Shown: positions 16,007 to 25,785 of the stretch, one piece after another
Layout of the letters: every line of letters starts with the position of its first letter
Numbering within the stretch: the stretch's first letter is position 1
Assembly: GCA_000403215.2 (NCBI GenBank)
Contig: KE159532.1
Coordinates: 136,927-185,889 of the forward strand
DNA length: 48,963 nucleotides
Direction: 5' to 3'
Source of the DNA: Lachnospiraceae bacterium A4
Lineage (GTDB): Bacteria > Bacillota > Clostridia > Lachnospirales > Lachnospiraceae
Translations under genes and position numbers: made by a program
The notes under the pieces: generated by a model
The model's database searches: none
What the model saw: the letters and a program-made list of their open reading frames with translations, nothing else
Told to the model about the DNA's origin: nothing

Positions 16007-17725
16007 ATGGTAGGACCGAAAGCACCAAAAGATCCTGAAAAGAAGCGGTCAGGCTTTTATATAATGAGAGACAAACAGATCTCAGGCTCGCCGCAGCCAG
16101 ACGGAAGCGGTGTGCAGTTTATTTATTTAAATGACGGGCGCCTGCTGTCCAGTGCGCGTATCGTTGGAAATATCACAGACGAAGAGATGCTTGGAATGCT
16201 CACGACGACAGAGGGATTTCGGCGCGTAGTGCACAGTATTGGCGTCAGCGTGGAGATGGACGCGCATGACAAGACCGTGGAATTTGTCTTTCAGATGTAT
16301 GGGAAGTCAGACATGTATGGCTCTGGAACGACACTTCGCATGGCAGTTCCAGCGGACGGCATGGAGTATATGCTGAACTTGTCAGCGTGTGACTGGTCAG
16401 CGGATGATGACATACCGGGGCAGCTTCGCTTTGTGTTTGATGAGCCGCAGAAAGACGGGGCAGCAGCGCAGGCGTCTGCGACAGTGAAATTTTATTTGAA
16501 TGATGGCTTCACGGCACCAGAGCCGGAGGAGGAGACGCGCGTTGATTTTTCGTGCGCTGAATACAAACAAATGCTTAGCAAATCGCTGGTGCAGACTGGG
16601 AACAATGCGCGCCTGAAAGCTGCCATAGAGCGGGCAAAAAGAGGTGAGGACATCACCATCGCCTTTATCGGCGGCTCCATCACGCAGGGCGCGGGCGCTG
16701 TGCCCATCAACACCAAATGCTATGCCTATCAGACCTTTGAGGGGCTTTGCCGTCTTGCGGGAAAAGGCGTAGATGAGAACATTCACTATATAAAGGCAGG
16801 CGTGGGCGGCACGCCCTCCGAGCTTGGCATGATACGATATGAGCGCGATGTGTGCAGGGACGGCACCGTGACGCCGGACATCGTGGTCGTGGAGTTTGCG
16901 GTCAATGACGAGGGAGATGAGACAAAAGGTGTCTGCTATGATTCATTGGTCAGAAAGATATTATTGGCTGAGAACCGCCCCGCAGTCATTCTGCTGTTTG
17001 CTGTGTTTGCCAACGATGAAAATTTGCAGGAGCGTCTCTGCGTGGTGGGAGAGCGCTATCAATTGCCGATGGTCAGCACCAGAGACTGCGTGGTGGAGCA
17101 GTTTTACAAAAAGGCGGGCGAGGGCAGAGTGGTGACAAAAAATCAATTCTTTTACGACTGCTATCACCCGACGAATATTGGGCATAAGATTATGGCGGAC
17201 GGTCTGCTTCATCTGATGGAGGAGGTGGACAGCAGTTTGGCTGATGTGGATACATTGGAGATGGCAGCGGTTCCAGCGCCAATCGGAGATTGGTTTGCGT
17301 CCGTATGGCTGTATGACCGCAGCAGTAACGTGGACAGTGTCCGTGTGATTTCTGTCGGGGACTTTTCAGAGACGGACGAGGAGCTTCAAAGTGTTGAGAT
17401 GGACAGGAATCTAACACAGACCAAGGAGTTTCCATATAATTGGAAGCATGAGAAAGGTACAGAGCCGTTTATCATGGAAATCTGCTGTACCAGTCTCGTG
17501 CTGGTGTACAAGGATTCGGGCGCGCCCAACGCCGGCTGTGCACAGGTGTTTGTGGACGGGGAAGCGGTGCTTCTGGCAGACCCGAAGCAAAACGGGTGGA
17601 CACACTGCAATCCGCTGATTTGTTTTCAGGGCAGAGCGCGCAGGACATGGCATGTCGAGATCAGAATGCAGCCGGGTGATGAGGACAAGGAGTTTACAAT
17701 CCTCGGATTTGGCATTGTGAGCTGA
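16007..17725 (+). CDS. SGNH/GDSL hydrolase, likely sugar acetyl esterase
   Basis: 572 aa, ATG 16007 after TGGAGG. An N-terminal beta-rich domain (about 1-180) precedes an SGNH esterase domain (about 205-410): block I IGGSITQG with Ser224, block II AGVGGTPSELG, block III FAVNDEGDE (oxyanion Asn), and block V DCYHPTNIGH with Asp384 and His387. The C-terminal roughly 140 residues look like another beta-sandwich (MEICCTSLVLVYKDSG). In this locus it probably removes acetyl groups from xylo-oligosaccharides. Domain order recalls two-domain acetyl xylan esterases, but the substrate is inferred from neighbours. Cytoplasmic. Confidence 0.85.
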   Translation: MVGPKAPKDPEKKRSGFYIMRDKQISGSPQPDGSGVQFIYLNDGRLLSSARIVGNITDEEMLGMLTTTEGFRRVVHSIGVSVEMDAHDKTVEFVFQMYGKSDMYGSGTTLRMAVPADGMEYMLNLSACDWSADDDIPGQLRFVFDEPQKDGAAAQASATVKFYLNDGFTAPEPEEETRVDFSCAEYKQMLSKSLVQTGNNARLKAAIERAKRGEDITIAFIGGSITQGAGAVPINTKCYAYQTFEGLCRLAGKGVDENIHYIKAGVGGTPSELGMIRYERDVCRDGTVTPDIVVVEFAVNDEGDETKGVCYDSLVRKILLAENRPAVILLFAVFANDENLQERLCVVGERYQLPMVSTRDCVVEQFYKKAGEGRVVTKNQFFYDCYHPTNIGHKIMADGLLHLMEEVDSSLADVDTLEMAAVPAPIGDWFASVWLYDRSSNVDSVRVISVGDFSETDEELQSVEMDRNLTQTKEFPYNWKHEKGTEPFIMEICCTSLVLVYKDSGAPNAGCAQVFVDGEAVLLADPKQNGWTHCNPLICFQGRARRTWHVEIRMQPGDEDKEFTILGFGIVS

Positions 17726-17766
17726 CAAGCAGCCAGCTTTGCGGAGAACGCAAGAGGAGTGATACG

Positions 17767-19371
17767 ATGGTAAATCCAATATTAAAACTGGACTATCCCG
17801 ATCCGGATGTGATTCGAGTCGGAGAGATTTATTACATGGTGACAACCACCATGCATTTCATGCCAGGCGGCGAGATTTTGCGCTCGTATGATCTGGTGAA
17901 CTGGGAACACGCGGCTTTTGTGTATGACCGACTGGACAGCACGCCCGCACAGCGGCTTGAACAGGACCAAAATATATATGGCAAGGGCATGTGGGCAGCT
18001 TCGCTGCGCTTTCATGACGGCATGTTTTATGTCTGCTTTGCGGCAAATGACACAGGAAAAACGTATCTGTATACTGCCGAATCCATTGCAGGACCGTGGA
18101 AAAAGCGCTGTATCGAAGGCTTTTATCACGACTGTTCGCTCTTGTTTGATGAGGAAAAGGTATATATCGCATACGGAAATAAAGAAATATACATCACACA
18201 GCTCAACGAGGATTTGAGCGCGCCGCTTCCGGGCGGGCTGCACCGTCTGGCAGTCTGCGATACAGGGCATCCCGGACTGGGCTATGAGGGGGCGCATTTT
18301 TATAAAATCAATCAAAAATACTATTTGTTTTTGATTCATTCCCTGAGAGACAGATGGATGCGCACGGAGGCATGTTTCATGGCAGATTCCATTGACGGGG
18401 AGTTTGTCGGTGGAGATGTGCTGATCGACGACAGAGGATACTGCAATCAGGGCGTCGCGCAGGGGGGAATTGTGGACACGCCGGCGGGAGACTGGTATGC
18501 AGTATTGTTTCAGGACCACGGCGCGGTCGGCAGAATTCCGGTGCTGGTGCCTGTCACTTGGGACGCGGCTCTGCCTGTCTTTGGGAAAGACAGGCGGATT
18601 CCTGCGCAGTTTAAACTGCCCTGTAAAAAAGCGGATGAGCAAATGCAGCCGCTGGTGCAGTGCGATGACTTTAAGAAGCCGGCGCTCTCAGAAGCACAAG
18701 AGCGCGAGCAGTACGGCTGTTATGGGCTCAAAAGTATCTGGCAGTTTAATCATGAGCCTGATCTGCGGTTTGTGAAGGCGGACACAGAGCAGGGGATTCT
18801 CTGGCTCACGGCTGGGAAACGCTGTCAAAATCTGCTGCAAGCTGCCAATATACTGACACAGAGAATGTATTTTCCGCGGTGTGCAGGGTCAGTGACCGTG
18901 GACGCCCGCGCATTAAAAGTGGGCGATTATGCGGGAATTTGTGCCTTGCAGGGCTGTTATGGCATGATTGCCATCACGCGAAGAAGCGATGGATTTTATG
19001 TTGTGATGCGAAGCAGAGCAGCAGACAATGCGTCCTTGCAGGCGATGCCGGAGGACAATGCAGATGGGGTGGAATGGGAGGCAGTGCCGGTACAGCAGGG
19101 GATTGTGCACTTGAAGATCGAAGCGGAGTTTATGAAGATGCAGGACGAGGCGCGGTTTTTTTATGCGCAGCCCAGTGCAGCCGCAGATTGTCAGGATACA
19201 GTTCACCGTGATAAAGATTCTTGGCAGCAGCTTGGCATCACACACAACTTGTATTTTAAGATGGACCATTTTTCCGGCTGCCGTTTTGGGCTGTTTGTCT
19301 ATGCCACAAAGGAGACTGGCGGCAGGGCAGGATTTTCAGGCTTTCAGTATCATATAGCACACAACGCGTAA
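17767..19371 (+). CDS. GH43 beta-xylosidase/arabinofuranosidase
   Basis: 534 aa, ATG 17767 after AAGAGGAG. N-terminal five-bladed beta-propeller (about 1-310) with the three GH43 acids in context: Asp in the opening LDYPDPDVIRV (D12/D14), the pKa-tuning Asp in HDCSLLFDEEKVYIAYG, and the acid Glu in GYEGAHFYKINQKYYLF. The C-terminal roughly 210 residues form the XynB-type beta-sandwich that narrows the active site (QYGCYGLKSIWQFNHEPD, QRMYFPRCAGSVTVDA). Such two-domain enzymes cut single xylose or arabinose units from short chains. No signal peptide. Fourth gene of the operon-like run. Confidence 0.9.
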   Translation: MVNPILKLDYPDPDVIRVGEIYYMVTTTMHFMPGGEILRSYDLVNWEHAAFVYDRLDSTPAQRLEQDQNIYGKGMWAASLRFHDGMFYVCFAANDTGKTYLYTAESIAGPWKKRCIEGFYHDCSLLFDEEKVYIAYGNKEIYITQLNEDLSAPLPGGLHRLAVCDTGHPGLGYEGAHFYKINQKYYLFLIHSLRDRWMRTEACFMADSIDGEFVGGDVLIDDRGYCNQGVAQGGIVDTPAGDWYAVLFQDHGAVGRIPVLVPVTWDAALPVFGKDRRIPAQFKLPCKKADEQMQPLVQCDDFKKPALSEAQEREQYGCYGLKSIWQFNHEPDLRFVKADTEQGILWLTAGKRCQNLLQAANILTQRMYFPRCAGSVTVDARALKVGDYAGICALQGCYGMIAITRRSDGFYVVMRSRAADNASLQAMPEDNADGVEWEAVPVQQGIVHLKIEAEFMKMQDEARFFYAQPSAAADCQDTVHRDKDSWQQLGITHNLYFKMDHFSGCRFGLFVYATKETGGRAGFSGFQYHIAHNA

Positions 19372-19461
19372 ACAATCGTCTCTCGGAAGCAAAAAAATCT
19401 TTTCGAGAGCATAGAGCGTGTTTGAAAAATGCGCTACAATAAAATTTTGGAGGATAACAGA

Positions 19462-20880
19462 ATGAATGAGACAGGAACACGCAGACAGGCTTTGAATCCC
19501 TATCTGCCTTCATGGGAGTACATACCGGACGGGGAACCGTATGTGTTTGGGGACCGGGTCTATATATACGGCTCCCATGACTTTTATAACGGATATGTAT
19601 TCTGTATGGGAGATTATGTGTGCTGGTCAGCGCCGGTGGACAACCTATCAGACTGGCGTTATGAGGGCGTCATCTATCCCAAAGATGCAGATCCGCTCAA
19701 CAAAGACGGGAAAATGTGTCTGTACGCGCCGGATATCACGATCGGACCAGACGGCAGATATTATCTGTATTATGTGCTGGACAAGGTATGCGTCGTGTCG
19801 GTTGCAGTCTGCGATACGCCGGCAGGGAAATTTGAATTTTATGGGTATGTGCATTATGACGACAATACCCGCCTTGGAGAGCGGGAAGGCGACGAGCCGC
19901 AGTTTGATCCCGGCGTGCTGACAAGGGGGGATAAGACGTATCTGTACACAGGCTTCTGTTCGCGCGGAGACCGTTCGAGAAGCGGTGCTATGGTGACAGT
20001 GCTGGATTCAGATATGCTCACGGTAGTGCAGGCGCCAAAGATTGTGGTACCGGGCTGTGAGTACAGCAAAAACACAGGTTTTGAGGGGCATGAGTACTTT
20101 GAGGCAGCCTCAATCCGCATGGTCGGAGAGAAATACTATTTGGTCTACTCTTCTGTCGTGATGCATGAACTGTGCTATGCAGTCAGCGAAAAGCCGGACG
20201 AGGGATTTGTCTATGGCGGTGTCATCGTCAGCAATTGCGATCTGCATATAGACAGCTACAAGCCAGCGGACCGTCCAATGGCATACGGGGCGAACAATCA
20301 TGGAAGCATTATAGAAATTGGCGGCGCATGGTATATTTTTTACCACCGTCACACAAACGGCACATGGTACAGCCGTCAGGGCTGCGCTGAAAAAATAGAA
20401 CTGCTGCCGGATGGAACTATTGTTCAGGCAGAGATGACCTCCTGCGGCTTGAATGGCGGACCGCTCGCGGGGGACGGAGAGTACGGGGCATACATTGCCT
20501 GCAATCTGTTCACGGACACGCCGTCAATGTATGTGGGGGACGACCGCTTCCCGAAAATTATGCAGGATGGACGCGACGGTGACGAGAATCCGGGCTATGT
20601 CGGCAATATGAAAGACTCGGCAACAGCAGGATTTAAGTACTTTGACTGTAAAAATGTGACGGCGATTGCCATCAAGACGCGCGGCTATGCAGAAGGCTGC
20701 TTTGAAGTGCGGACGAGGTGGGACGGGGAGGTGCTTGCCAAAATCCCGGTCCAGAGTACAAATGTCTGGGAGGAATTCAGCGCACCGCTTGCGCTGGAGG
20801 ATGGCGTACATGCGATATATCTCACATACCGCGGAAGCGGGAATGCATCGCTTTTGGCGTTTTCGCTGGTTGCGGGGTGA
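19462..20880 (+). CDS. GH43 glycosidase with C-terminal CBM6-like domain
   Basis: 472 aa. The ATG at 19462 was chosen because TTGGAGGA precedes it; an in-frame ATG at 19429 has no SD. The beta-propeller (about 1-310) begins NPYLPSWEYIPDGEPYVFGD with VYIYGSHD; an Asp context is seen in YAPDITIGPDGRYYLYY, and the probable acid Glu is in GHEYFEAASIRMVGEKYYLV. A C-terminal beta-sandwich (about 340-470) resembles carbohydrate-binding module 6 (FKYFDCKNVTAIAIKTRGY, WEEFSAPLALEDGVHAIYLT). Family members of this shape are usually arabinofuranosidases or arabinoxylan-acting. It ends the operon at a strong terminator. Confidence 0.88.
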   Translation: MNETGTRRQALNPYLPSWEYIPDGEPYVFGDRVYIYGSHDFYNGYVFCMGDYVCWSAPVDNLSDWRYEGVIYPKDADPLNKDGKMCLYAPDITIGPDGRYYLYYVLDKVCVVSVAVCDTPAGKFEFYGYVHYDDNTRLGEREGDEPQFDPGVLTRGDKTYLYTGFCSRGDRSRSGAMVTVLDSDMLTVVQAPKIVVPGCEYSKNTGFEGHEYFEAASIRMVGEKYYLVYSSVVMHELCYAVSEKPDEGFVYGGVIVSNCDLHIDSYKPADRPMAYGANNHGSIIEIGGAWYIFYHRHTNGTWYSRQGCAEKIELLPDGTIVQAEMTSCGLNGGPLAGDGEYGAYIACNLFTDTPSMYVGDDRFPKIMQDGRDGDENPGYVGNMKDSATAGFKYFDCKNVTAIAIKTRGYAEGCFEVRTRWDGEVLAKIPVQSTNVWEEFSAPLALEDGVHAIYLTYRGSGNASLLAFSLVAG

Positions 20881-20911
20881 GAAGTCAATTAGAATTTAAC
20901 AAAGGCTTATA

Positions 20912-20986
20912 AAAAACAGGGACGATCAGGAAATGCAGTTTGCCAGTTCATCAGATGGCATTCTTTCCCGAGCGTCCCTGTTTTTA
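20912..20986. terminator. Bidirectional terminator between the xylan locus and DUF1294
   Basis: AAAAACAGGGACG (20912-20924) pairs with CGTCCCTGTTTTT (20973-20985). An inner helix AAATGC/GCATT adds structure. A-run and T-run on opposite sides serve both convergent genes. Confidence 0.85.
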
Positions 20987-20989
20987 GAA

Positions 20990-21271
20990 TTATATTTGAA
21001 TGACTGCCGCCGCAAGAAGGAGCTGCAAAATGAAAATTGCCGGCATTCCAAACACAAAATACCAGTGCTTCGTCTTATGATGGAAAGTGCGCATTCCGAT
21101 CATGCAGCCAACACTTCCGCCAATCACGGCAGTTAGAAAAAACGTGGACTCTCGGACGCGCCAGCGTTTTTTGACGGCTTTGCGTTTATCAATGCCCATC
21201 ATGGCAAAACCAGTCAGGTTGATGACTGCCAGATAGAGTGCAAGGATTAAATAGAGTGTATTACTTTTCAT
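20990..21271 (-). CDS. DUF1294 family small membrane protein
   Basis: 93 aa, leftward. The DUF1294 pattern is clear: a first membrane helix (about 5-25), [40 protein letters not shown], then [20 protein letters not shown] and a last helix. Members have three or four membrane segments and unknown function. Its ATG overlaps the last codons of argG by 11 bp, so it is translated from the argG transcript; a link to arginine metabolism is not implied by the family. Confidence 0.88.
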   Translation of the reverse strand: MKSNTLYLILALYLAVINLTGFAMMGIDKRKAVKKRWRVRESTFFLTAVIGGSVGCMIGMRTFHHKTKHWYFVFGMPAIFILQLLLAAAVIQI

Positions 21272-22475
21272 TTTCCTGCATTTTCATTGCACGCACTTTG
21301 CATGACAGACCAAAGAGATTGATAAAGCCCTCAGCGTCATGGTGGTCATACAAGTCGCCAGTTGTGAAGGAGGCAATGCTTTCGTTGTACAAAGAATACG
21401 GACTTGTCTCGCCAGCCTTGATGATGTTGCCCTTGTAGAGCTTGAACTTCACTTCGCCAGTCACGTACTCCTGCGTCTTTTCAATAAATGCCTGAATCGC
21501 TTCGCGCTTTGGTGTGAACCATTTTCCCTCGTATACCGTGTCAGCGAGCTTGTTGCCCATCTCTTTCTTTAAGGTGTATGTATCGCGGTCAAGAATCAAT
21601 TCTTCAAGCTGCTGGTGTGCTTCCATCAGGATTGTTCCGCCCGGTGTCTCGTAGACGCCGCGGGACTTCATGCCGACAACACGGTTCTCCACGATGTCCA
21701 CAATGCCAATGCCATGCTTTCCGCCAAGCCTGTTTAATTCCCGGATAATGTCGGAAACTTTCATTTCCTTGCCGTTTACAGACTTTGGAACGCCCTTCTC
21801 GAAGGTCATCGTCACATACTCGCCCTCCTCAGGCGCCTTCTGCGGTGTACAGCCGAGTACGAGCAGATGATCGTAGTTTGGCTCGTTTGCAGGGTCCTCC
21901 AGCTCAAGCCCCTCATGGCTGATATGCCAGATATTTCTGTCGCGGCTGTATGAGCTGTCAGCGGAGAACGGAAGGTGGATGCCGTGTGCCTTGCAGTACG
22001 CAATCTCAGATTCGCGGGAATCCATTGTCCACTTGTCGTTTCTCCAGGCGGCGATAATCTGAATGTCAGGAGCCAGCGCCTTGATGCCAAGCTCGAAACG
22101 AATCTGGTCATTGCCCTTGCCGGTCGCACCGTGGCAGATGGCGGTAGCGCCTTCTTTCCTGGCAATTTCCACAAGTTTTTTCGCGATCAGCGGTCTTGCC
22201 ATAGAAGTGCCTAGAAGGTATTTATTTTCATAGATGGCGTTTGCCTGTACGCAGGGAACGATATACTCGTCGCAAAATTCGTCGATTACATTTTCAATGT
22301 AAAGCTTCTCTGCACCGCAGGATTTTGCGCGTTCTTCAAGTCCGTCAAGCTCCTCCTCCTGTCCGCAGTCAATGCAGACACAGATAACCTCATAGTCAAA
22401 GTTCTCCTTTAACCACGGAATGATTGCAGTGGTGTCAAGACCACCGGAATAGGCAAGTACTACTTTTTCTTTCAT
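21261..22475 (-). CDS. argG: Argininosuccinate synthase
   Basis: 404 aa, leftward. The start at 22475 follows AAAAAGGAG. The enzyme joins citrulline and aspartate using ATP to form argininosuccinate, the penultimate step of arginine synthesis, as a cytoplasmic tetramer. Seen: the ATP-pyrophosphatase loop [13 protein letters not shown] at the N-terminus; [55 protein letters not shown]; and [10 protein letters not shown]. Length is normal. argH, which usually follows, is not here; DUF1294 overlaps the 3' end. A palindromic site covers its promoter. Confidence 0.96.
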   Translation of the reverse strand: MKEKVVLAYSGGLDTTAIIPWLKENFDYEVICVCIDCGQEEELDGLEERAKSCGAEKLYIENVIDEFCDEYIVPCVQANAIYENKYLLGTSMARPLIAKKLVEIARKEGATAICHGATGKGNDQIRFELGIKALAPDIQIIAAWRNDKWTMDSRESEIAYCKAHGIHLPFSADSSYSRDRNIWHISHEGLELEDPANEPNYDHLLVLGCTPQKAPEEGEYVTMTFEKGVPKSVNGKEMKVSDIIRELNRLGGKHGIGIVDIVENRVVGMKSRGVYETPGGTILMEAHQQLEELILDRDTYTLKKEMGNKLADTVYEGKWFTPKREAIQAFIEKTQEYVTGEVKFKLYKGNIIKAGETSPYSLYNESIASFTTGDLYDHHDAEGFINLFGLSCKVRAMKMQENEK

Positions 22476-22542
22476 ATGAATGTATTCTCCTTTTTGTAAA
22501 ATTAGCATAAAAATTTAGAGCATGTTCAAATACTCTATTGCT

Positions 22543-22587
22543 ACTATACATCATTGCACTGTATAAATCAAGTGTAAAATTATACAG
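22543..22587 (-). promoter_or_regulatory. argG promoter with palindromic operator (ArgR-type candidate)
   Basis: On the complement: TTGATT (22571-22566), a 17-base spacer and TATAGT (22548-22543). The perfect inverted repeat CTGTATAA-(13)-TTATACAG (22559-22587) covers the -35. ArgR control of argG is expected in Firmicutes, but ArgR boxes are usually more AT-rich (TGAATWW-like), so the regulator is uncertain. Confidence 0.5.
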
Positions 22588-22603
22588 TTTTTAATTGACA
22601 AAA

Positions 22604-23100
22604 ATGAATAAAGGTGTAAAATATAGAAAAACAAGTGAATAATATTCGAAATATATTGCATAAAAATTCATAAATGCATCACGGTTTTGCATATCATGGA
22701 GCCCTTTTTTGCGCAGGAGGGTTATCAAAAAAGCAGAAAAAGGGGGTTGGAGGACGGAAATTACGAGGTAATTGTCTGTAGCTGGCTTCCAGAGTCGGGC
22801 ATTCGGGGAAAGCACCAACAGATTGATTTTTATTTTAACCAGACTGCTGAACTGCCACGCCTTCGATATGAAGGAGTTCCCACGCTATTGTAGGATTCTG
22901 GGCTGCGGGCTTTATGATTTTTCACGGATTTATCGGGAAGTCTTTTAGCATGATTTTAGAATATTTTGGTGAAAATGGTTGTATTTCTTCCTATAATAAA
23001 TTATGATGGTAAAGTGGTCAAACAGTCCGCAGTAGGGCATGAAGGCGAAAGAGATTGCGTACAAGGGTGCGTAGTGAGATTGAGAGGATAGCATTGAAAT
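22604..23100. other. Intergenic region, about 500 bp, no supported gene
   Basis: Short frames exist on both strands (for example 68 codons at 22687-22893 on the plus strand), but none has an SD or recognisable product. The plus-strand one could be an old remnant. TATAAT near 22991 probably belongs to the promoter of the GNAT-arg operon, without a clear -35. Confidence 0.4.
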
Positions 23101-23544
23101 ATGGTTAGATTGATGACAATAGAGGATTACGATCAGGTGCGGGCATTGTGGATGACGATCAAGGGATTTGCCATCCGAAGTATAGATGATTCGCGAGAGG
23201 GCGTGGCGCGCTTTCTGCGAAGAAACCCTACGACCAGCGTGGTCGCGGTGGAGGACGGCTTCGTGGTGGGCGCAATCCTGTGCGGACATGACGGCAGGCG
23301 CGGCTGTCTGTATCATGTGTGTGTCAATCCGGCATACCGCAGACGCGGCATTGGCAAGGCGATGGTGGTGTTCTGCATGGATGCCCTGAAAAATGAAGAT
23401 ATCAATAAAGTGAGCCTGATCGCATTTACCAAGAATGATATCGGGAATGCGTTCTGGCACAGTGTCGGCTGGAAACAGCGCGAGGATTTGAATTATTATG
23501 ATTTTGTGTTAAACGATGAGAATATTGAGGCATTTAACCAGTGA
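23101..23544 (+). CDS. GNAT N-acetyltransferase heading the arg operon
   Basis: 147 aa with its ATG at 23101. Complete GNAT fold: the N-terminal helix region VRLMTIEDYDQVRALW, strand SVVAVEDGFVVGAIL, motif A YHVCVNPAYRRRGIGKAMV (acetyl-CoA phosphate loop), then LIAFTKNDIGNAFWHSVGWK. It sits where argC usually stands, 78 bp before argJ, so a role in N-acetylglutamate supply is possible. The sequence, however, also fits general amine or ribosomal-protein acetyltransferases, and ArgJ can already make N-acetylglutamate. The substrate is not known. Confidence 0.8.
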   Translation: MVRLMTIEDYDQVRALWMTIKGFAIRSIDDSREGVARFLRRNPTTSVVAVEDGFVVGAILCGHDGRRGCLYHVCVNPAYRRRGIGKAMVVFCMDALKNEDINKVSLIAFTKNDIGNAFWHSVGWKQREDLNYYDFVLNDENIEAFNQ

Positions 23545-23621
23545 GCTGGTTTTGTTGGAATGTGGGTCGTGGCAAACTATTCGCGTATATAGACAATATT
23601 TTACAAGGAGGATTTAAAATT

Positions 23622-24845
23622 ATGAAACAGATACAGGGCGGTGTGACAGCGGCAAAGGGATTTGAGGCAGCGGGCACCGCAGCAAATATCAAATACAAGG
23701 ACAGAATGGATATGGCGCTGATCTACAGTACCGCGCCGTGCAGAGCGGCGGGCACGTTCACGACCAATGTGGTAAAAGCGGCGCCTGTGATGTGGGACAA
23801 GGAGATCGTGGAGAGCAGCCCTTATGCGCAGGCAGTAGTAGTCAATGCGGGAATTGCAAATGCGTGTACAGGAAAGCAGGGCATGGACTACTGCCGCGAG
23901 GAGGCACAGACTGCGGCAGGTCTGTTGCAGATTCCCGAAAATGCAGTGCTTGTCGGTTCGACTGGCGTGATCGGCATGCAGCTTCCGATGGAGCGCATCA
24001 AGGAGGGAATCAGAAAGCTTGTATCGGCAAAGGGAGATTCAATTGAGGCAGGAACAACGGCTTCGAAGGCAATCATGACGACGGATACCGTTAACAAGGA
24101 AATCGCTGTGACAGTAGAGCTTGGGGGCAGGACTGTGACCATCGGCGGTATGTGTAAGGGCTCTGGCATGATTCATCCCAATATGTGTACGATGCTTGCC
24201 TACATCACCACCGATGCGGCAATCAGCAAACCGCTTTTGCAGGAGGCTTTGAGCAGCAGTATCATTGACTCCTATAATATGATCTCCGTCGATGGGGACA
24301 CCTCGACAAACGACACTTGTCTCGTGCTGGCAAACGGTCTTGCTGGAAATGCAGAAATCATCGAAAAAGGTGCAGATTATGAAGCATTCTGCGAGGCACT
24401 GAACTTTGTCAATACCAATCTTGCGAAAAAGATGGCAGGGGACGGAGAGGGCGCGACGGCGCTGTTTGAGACGACCGTCATTCACGCCGCAACCAAGCAG
24501 GAAGCCCGCATTCTGGCAAAGTCGGTGATTGGTTCGAGTCTGTGCAAAGCGGCAATCTATGGTCATGACGCGAATTTCGGCAGATTTCTGTGTGCGCTTG
24601 GCTATTCCGGCGTGAACTTTGACCCGGAGAAGGTGGTGCTTTACTTCGAGAGTAAGGCAGGAAAGATGCTGATTTACAAAGACGGTGCAGCGACAGACTA
24701 CAGCGAGGAGGAAGCGACAAAGATTTTGTCCGAGCCGGAGGTGACGGTGCTGGTTGACATGAATATGGGGGCAGAGACGGCGACAGCGTGGGGCTGCGAT
24801 CTGACATATGATTATGTGAAGATCAATGCGGACTACAGAAGTTAG
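23622..24845 (+). CDS. argJ: Glutamate N-acetyltransferase / amino-acid acetyltransferase
   Basis: 407 aa. ATG 23622 follows ACAAGGAGG; the longer frame from 23541 overlaps the GNAT gene and is rejected. ArgJ transfers acetyl from N-acetylornithine to glutamate, recycling acetyl groups, and often also uses acetyl-CoA. The precursor cleaves itself before a Thr nucleophile: Thr190 in PNMCTMLAYITTDAAI. Other landmarks: GGVTAAKGFEAAG, APCRAAGTFTTNVVKAAPV, VVNAGIANACTG, STGVIGMQLPM, MISVDGDTSTND, and the C-terminal GCDLTYDYVKINADY. Full length. Leads argJ-argB-argD; argC, argF and argH are not in the window. Confidence 0.96.
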   Translation: MKQIQGGVTAAKGFEAAGTAANIKYKDRMDMALIYSTAPCRAAGTFTTNVVKAAPVMWDKEIVESSPYAQAVVVNAGIANACTGKQGMDYCREEAQTAAGLLQIPENAVLVGSTGVIGMQLPMERIKEGIRKLVSAKGDSIEAGTTASKAIMTTDTVNKEIAVTVELGGRTVTIGGMCKGSGMIHPNMCTMLAYITTDAAISKPLLQEALSSSIIDSYNMISVDGDTSTNDTCLVLANGLAGNAEIIEKGADYEAFCEALNFVNTNLAKKMAGDGEGATALFETTVIHAATKQEARILAKSVIGSSLCKAAIYGHDANFGRFLCALGYSGVNFDPEKVVLYFESKAGKMLIYKDGAATDYSEEEATKILSEPEVTVLVDMNMGAETATAWGCDLTYDYVKINADYRS

Positions 24846-24865
24846 ATTGAAAAGGGAGTAGAAAA

Positions 24866-25768
24866 ATGAACGAACAAGATATGAACAAGGTTCTGTCAAA
24901 GGCGGAGGTGCTGATCGAGGCGCTTCCCTACATACAGAAATTTAACAGGAAATATATTGTTGTGAAATATGGCGGAAGCGCGATGAGCAACGAGGAGCTG
25001 CAAAAAAATGTCATCAAGGATGTCACACTCCTAAAGCTGGTAGGCTTCAAGCCGATTATCGTGCATGGCGGCGGCAAGGAAATCAGCCGCTGGGTGGAGA
25101 AGGTCGGCATGGAGGCGCAGTTTGTCAACGGTCTGCGCGTCACAGACGGCGACACGATGGAGATTGCGGAGATGGTGCTGAATAAAGTCAACAAGAGCCT
25201 TGTGACAATGGTGCAGGAGCTTGGCGTGAAGGCAGTCGGCGTCAGCGGCAAGGACGGCGGGCTGTTGAAGGTGGAAAAGAAGTATGCAGACGGGCAGGAC
25301 ATTGGGTTTGTGGGCGATATCAAGGAAGTCAATCCCAAGGTGCTGTTTGATTTGATTGAAAAGGATTTTCTGCCCATTGTGGCGCCCATTGGTCTTGACG
25401 AGCATTTCCAGACCTACAATATCAATGCAGATGATGCGGCGTGTGCCATTGCAAAGGCAGTCGGCGCGGAGAAGCTCGCCTTCTTGACTGATATCGAGGG
25501 GCTCTACAAGGACATTCATGACAAGTCCTCATTTATTTCAAGAATCACAGCGACGCAGGCGGATAAGCTGATTGAGGACGGCTTTATCGGCGGCGGTATG
25601 CTGCCCAAATTAGGCAACTGCACCAGTGCGATCAAGAACGGCGTCAACCGTGTACATATCCTTGACGGGCGGATTCCACACTGTCTGCTGCTTGAAATCT
25701 TCACTAGAAATGGAATTGGTACGGCGATTGTCAAGGACGAGGACTTGGAGCATATGGACGCAGAGTAA
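24866..25768 (+). CDS. argB: Acetylglutamate kinase
   Basis: 300 aa, ATG 24866 after AAGGGAG, 20 bp behind argJ. It phosphorylates N-acetylglutamate, the second step of ornithine synthesis. Amino-acid-kinase fold signatures: VVKYGGSAM with the phosphate-binding Lys, [62 protein letters not shown] and [17 protein letters not shown]. The N-terminal helix (about residues 1-20, [20 protein letters not shown]) is the kind used by arginine-inhibited hexameric enzymes, so feedback control is likely. Confidence 0.97.
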   Translation: MNEQDMNKVLSKAEVLIEALPYIQKFNRKYIVVKYGGSAMSNEELQKNVIKDVTLLKLVGFKPIIVHGGGKEISRWVEKVGMEAQFVNGLRVTDGDTMEIAEMVLNKVNKSLVTMVQELGVKAVGVSGKDGGLLKVEKKYADGQDIGFVGDIKEVNPKVLFDLIEKDFLPIVAPIGLDEHFQTYNINADDAACAIAKAVGAEKLAFLTDIEGLYKDIHDKSSFISRITATQADKLIEDGFIGGGMLPKLGNCTSAIKNGVNRVHILDGRIPHCLLLEIFTRNGIGTAIVKDEDLEHMDAE

Positions 25769-25785
25769 ATGGAGGACAAAGTATC

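Noticed and set aside
10998-18642. Long minus-strand ORFs opposite the xylan genes (up to 286 codons)
   Set aside because: They are antisense shadows of GC-biased codons; they lack SD sites and recognisable domains.
22687-22893. 68-codon plus-strand ORF before the GNAT gene
   Set aside because: No SD and no recognisable motif; an overlapping antisense frame is equally long.
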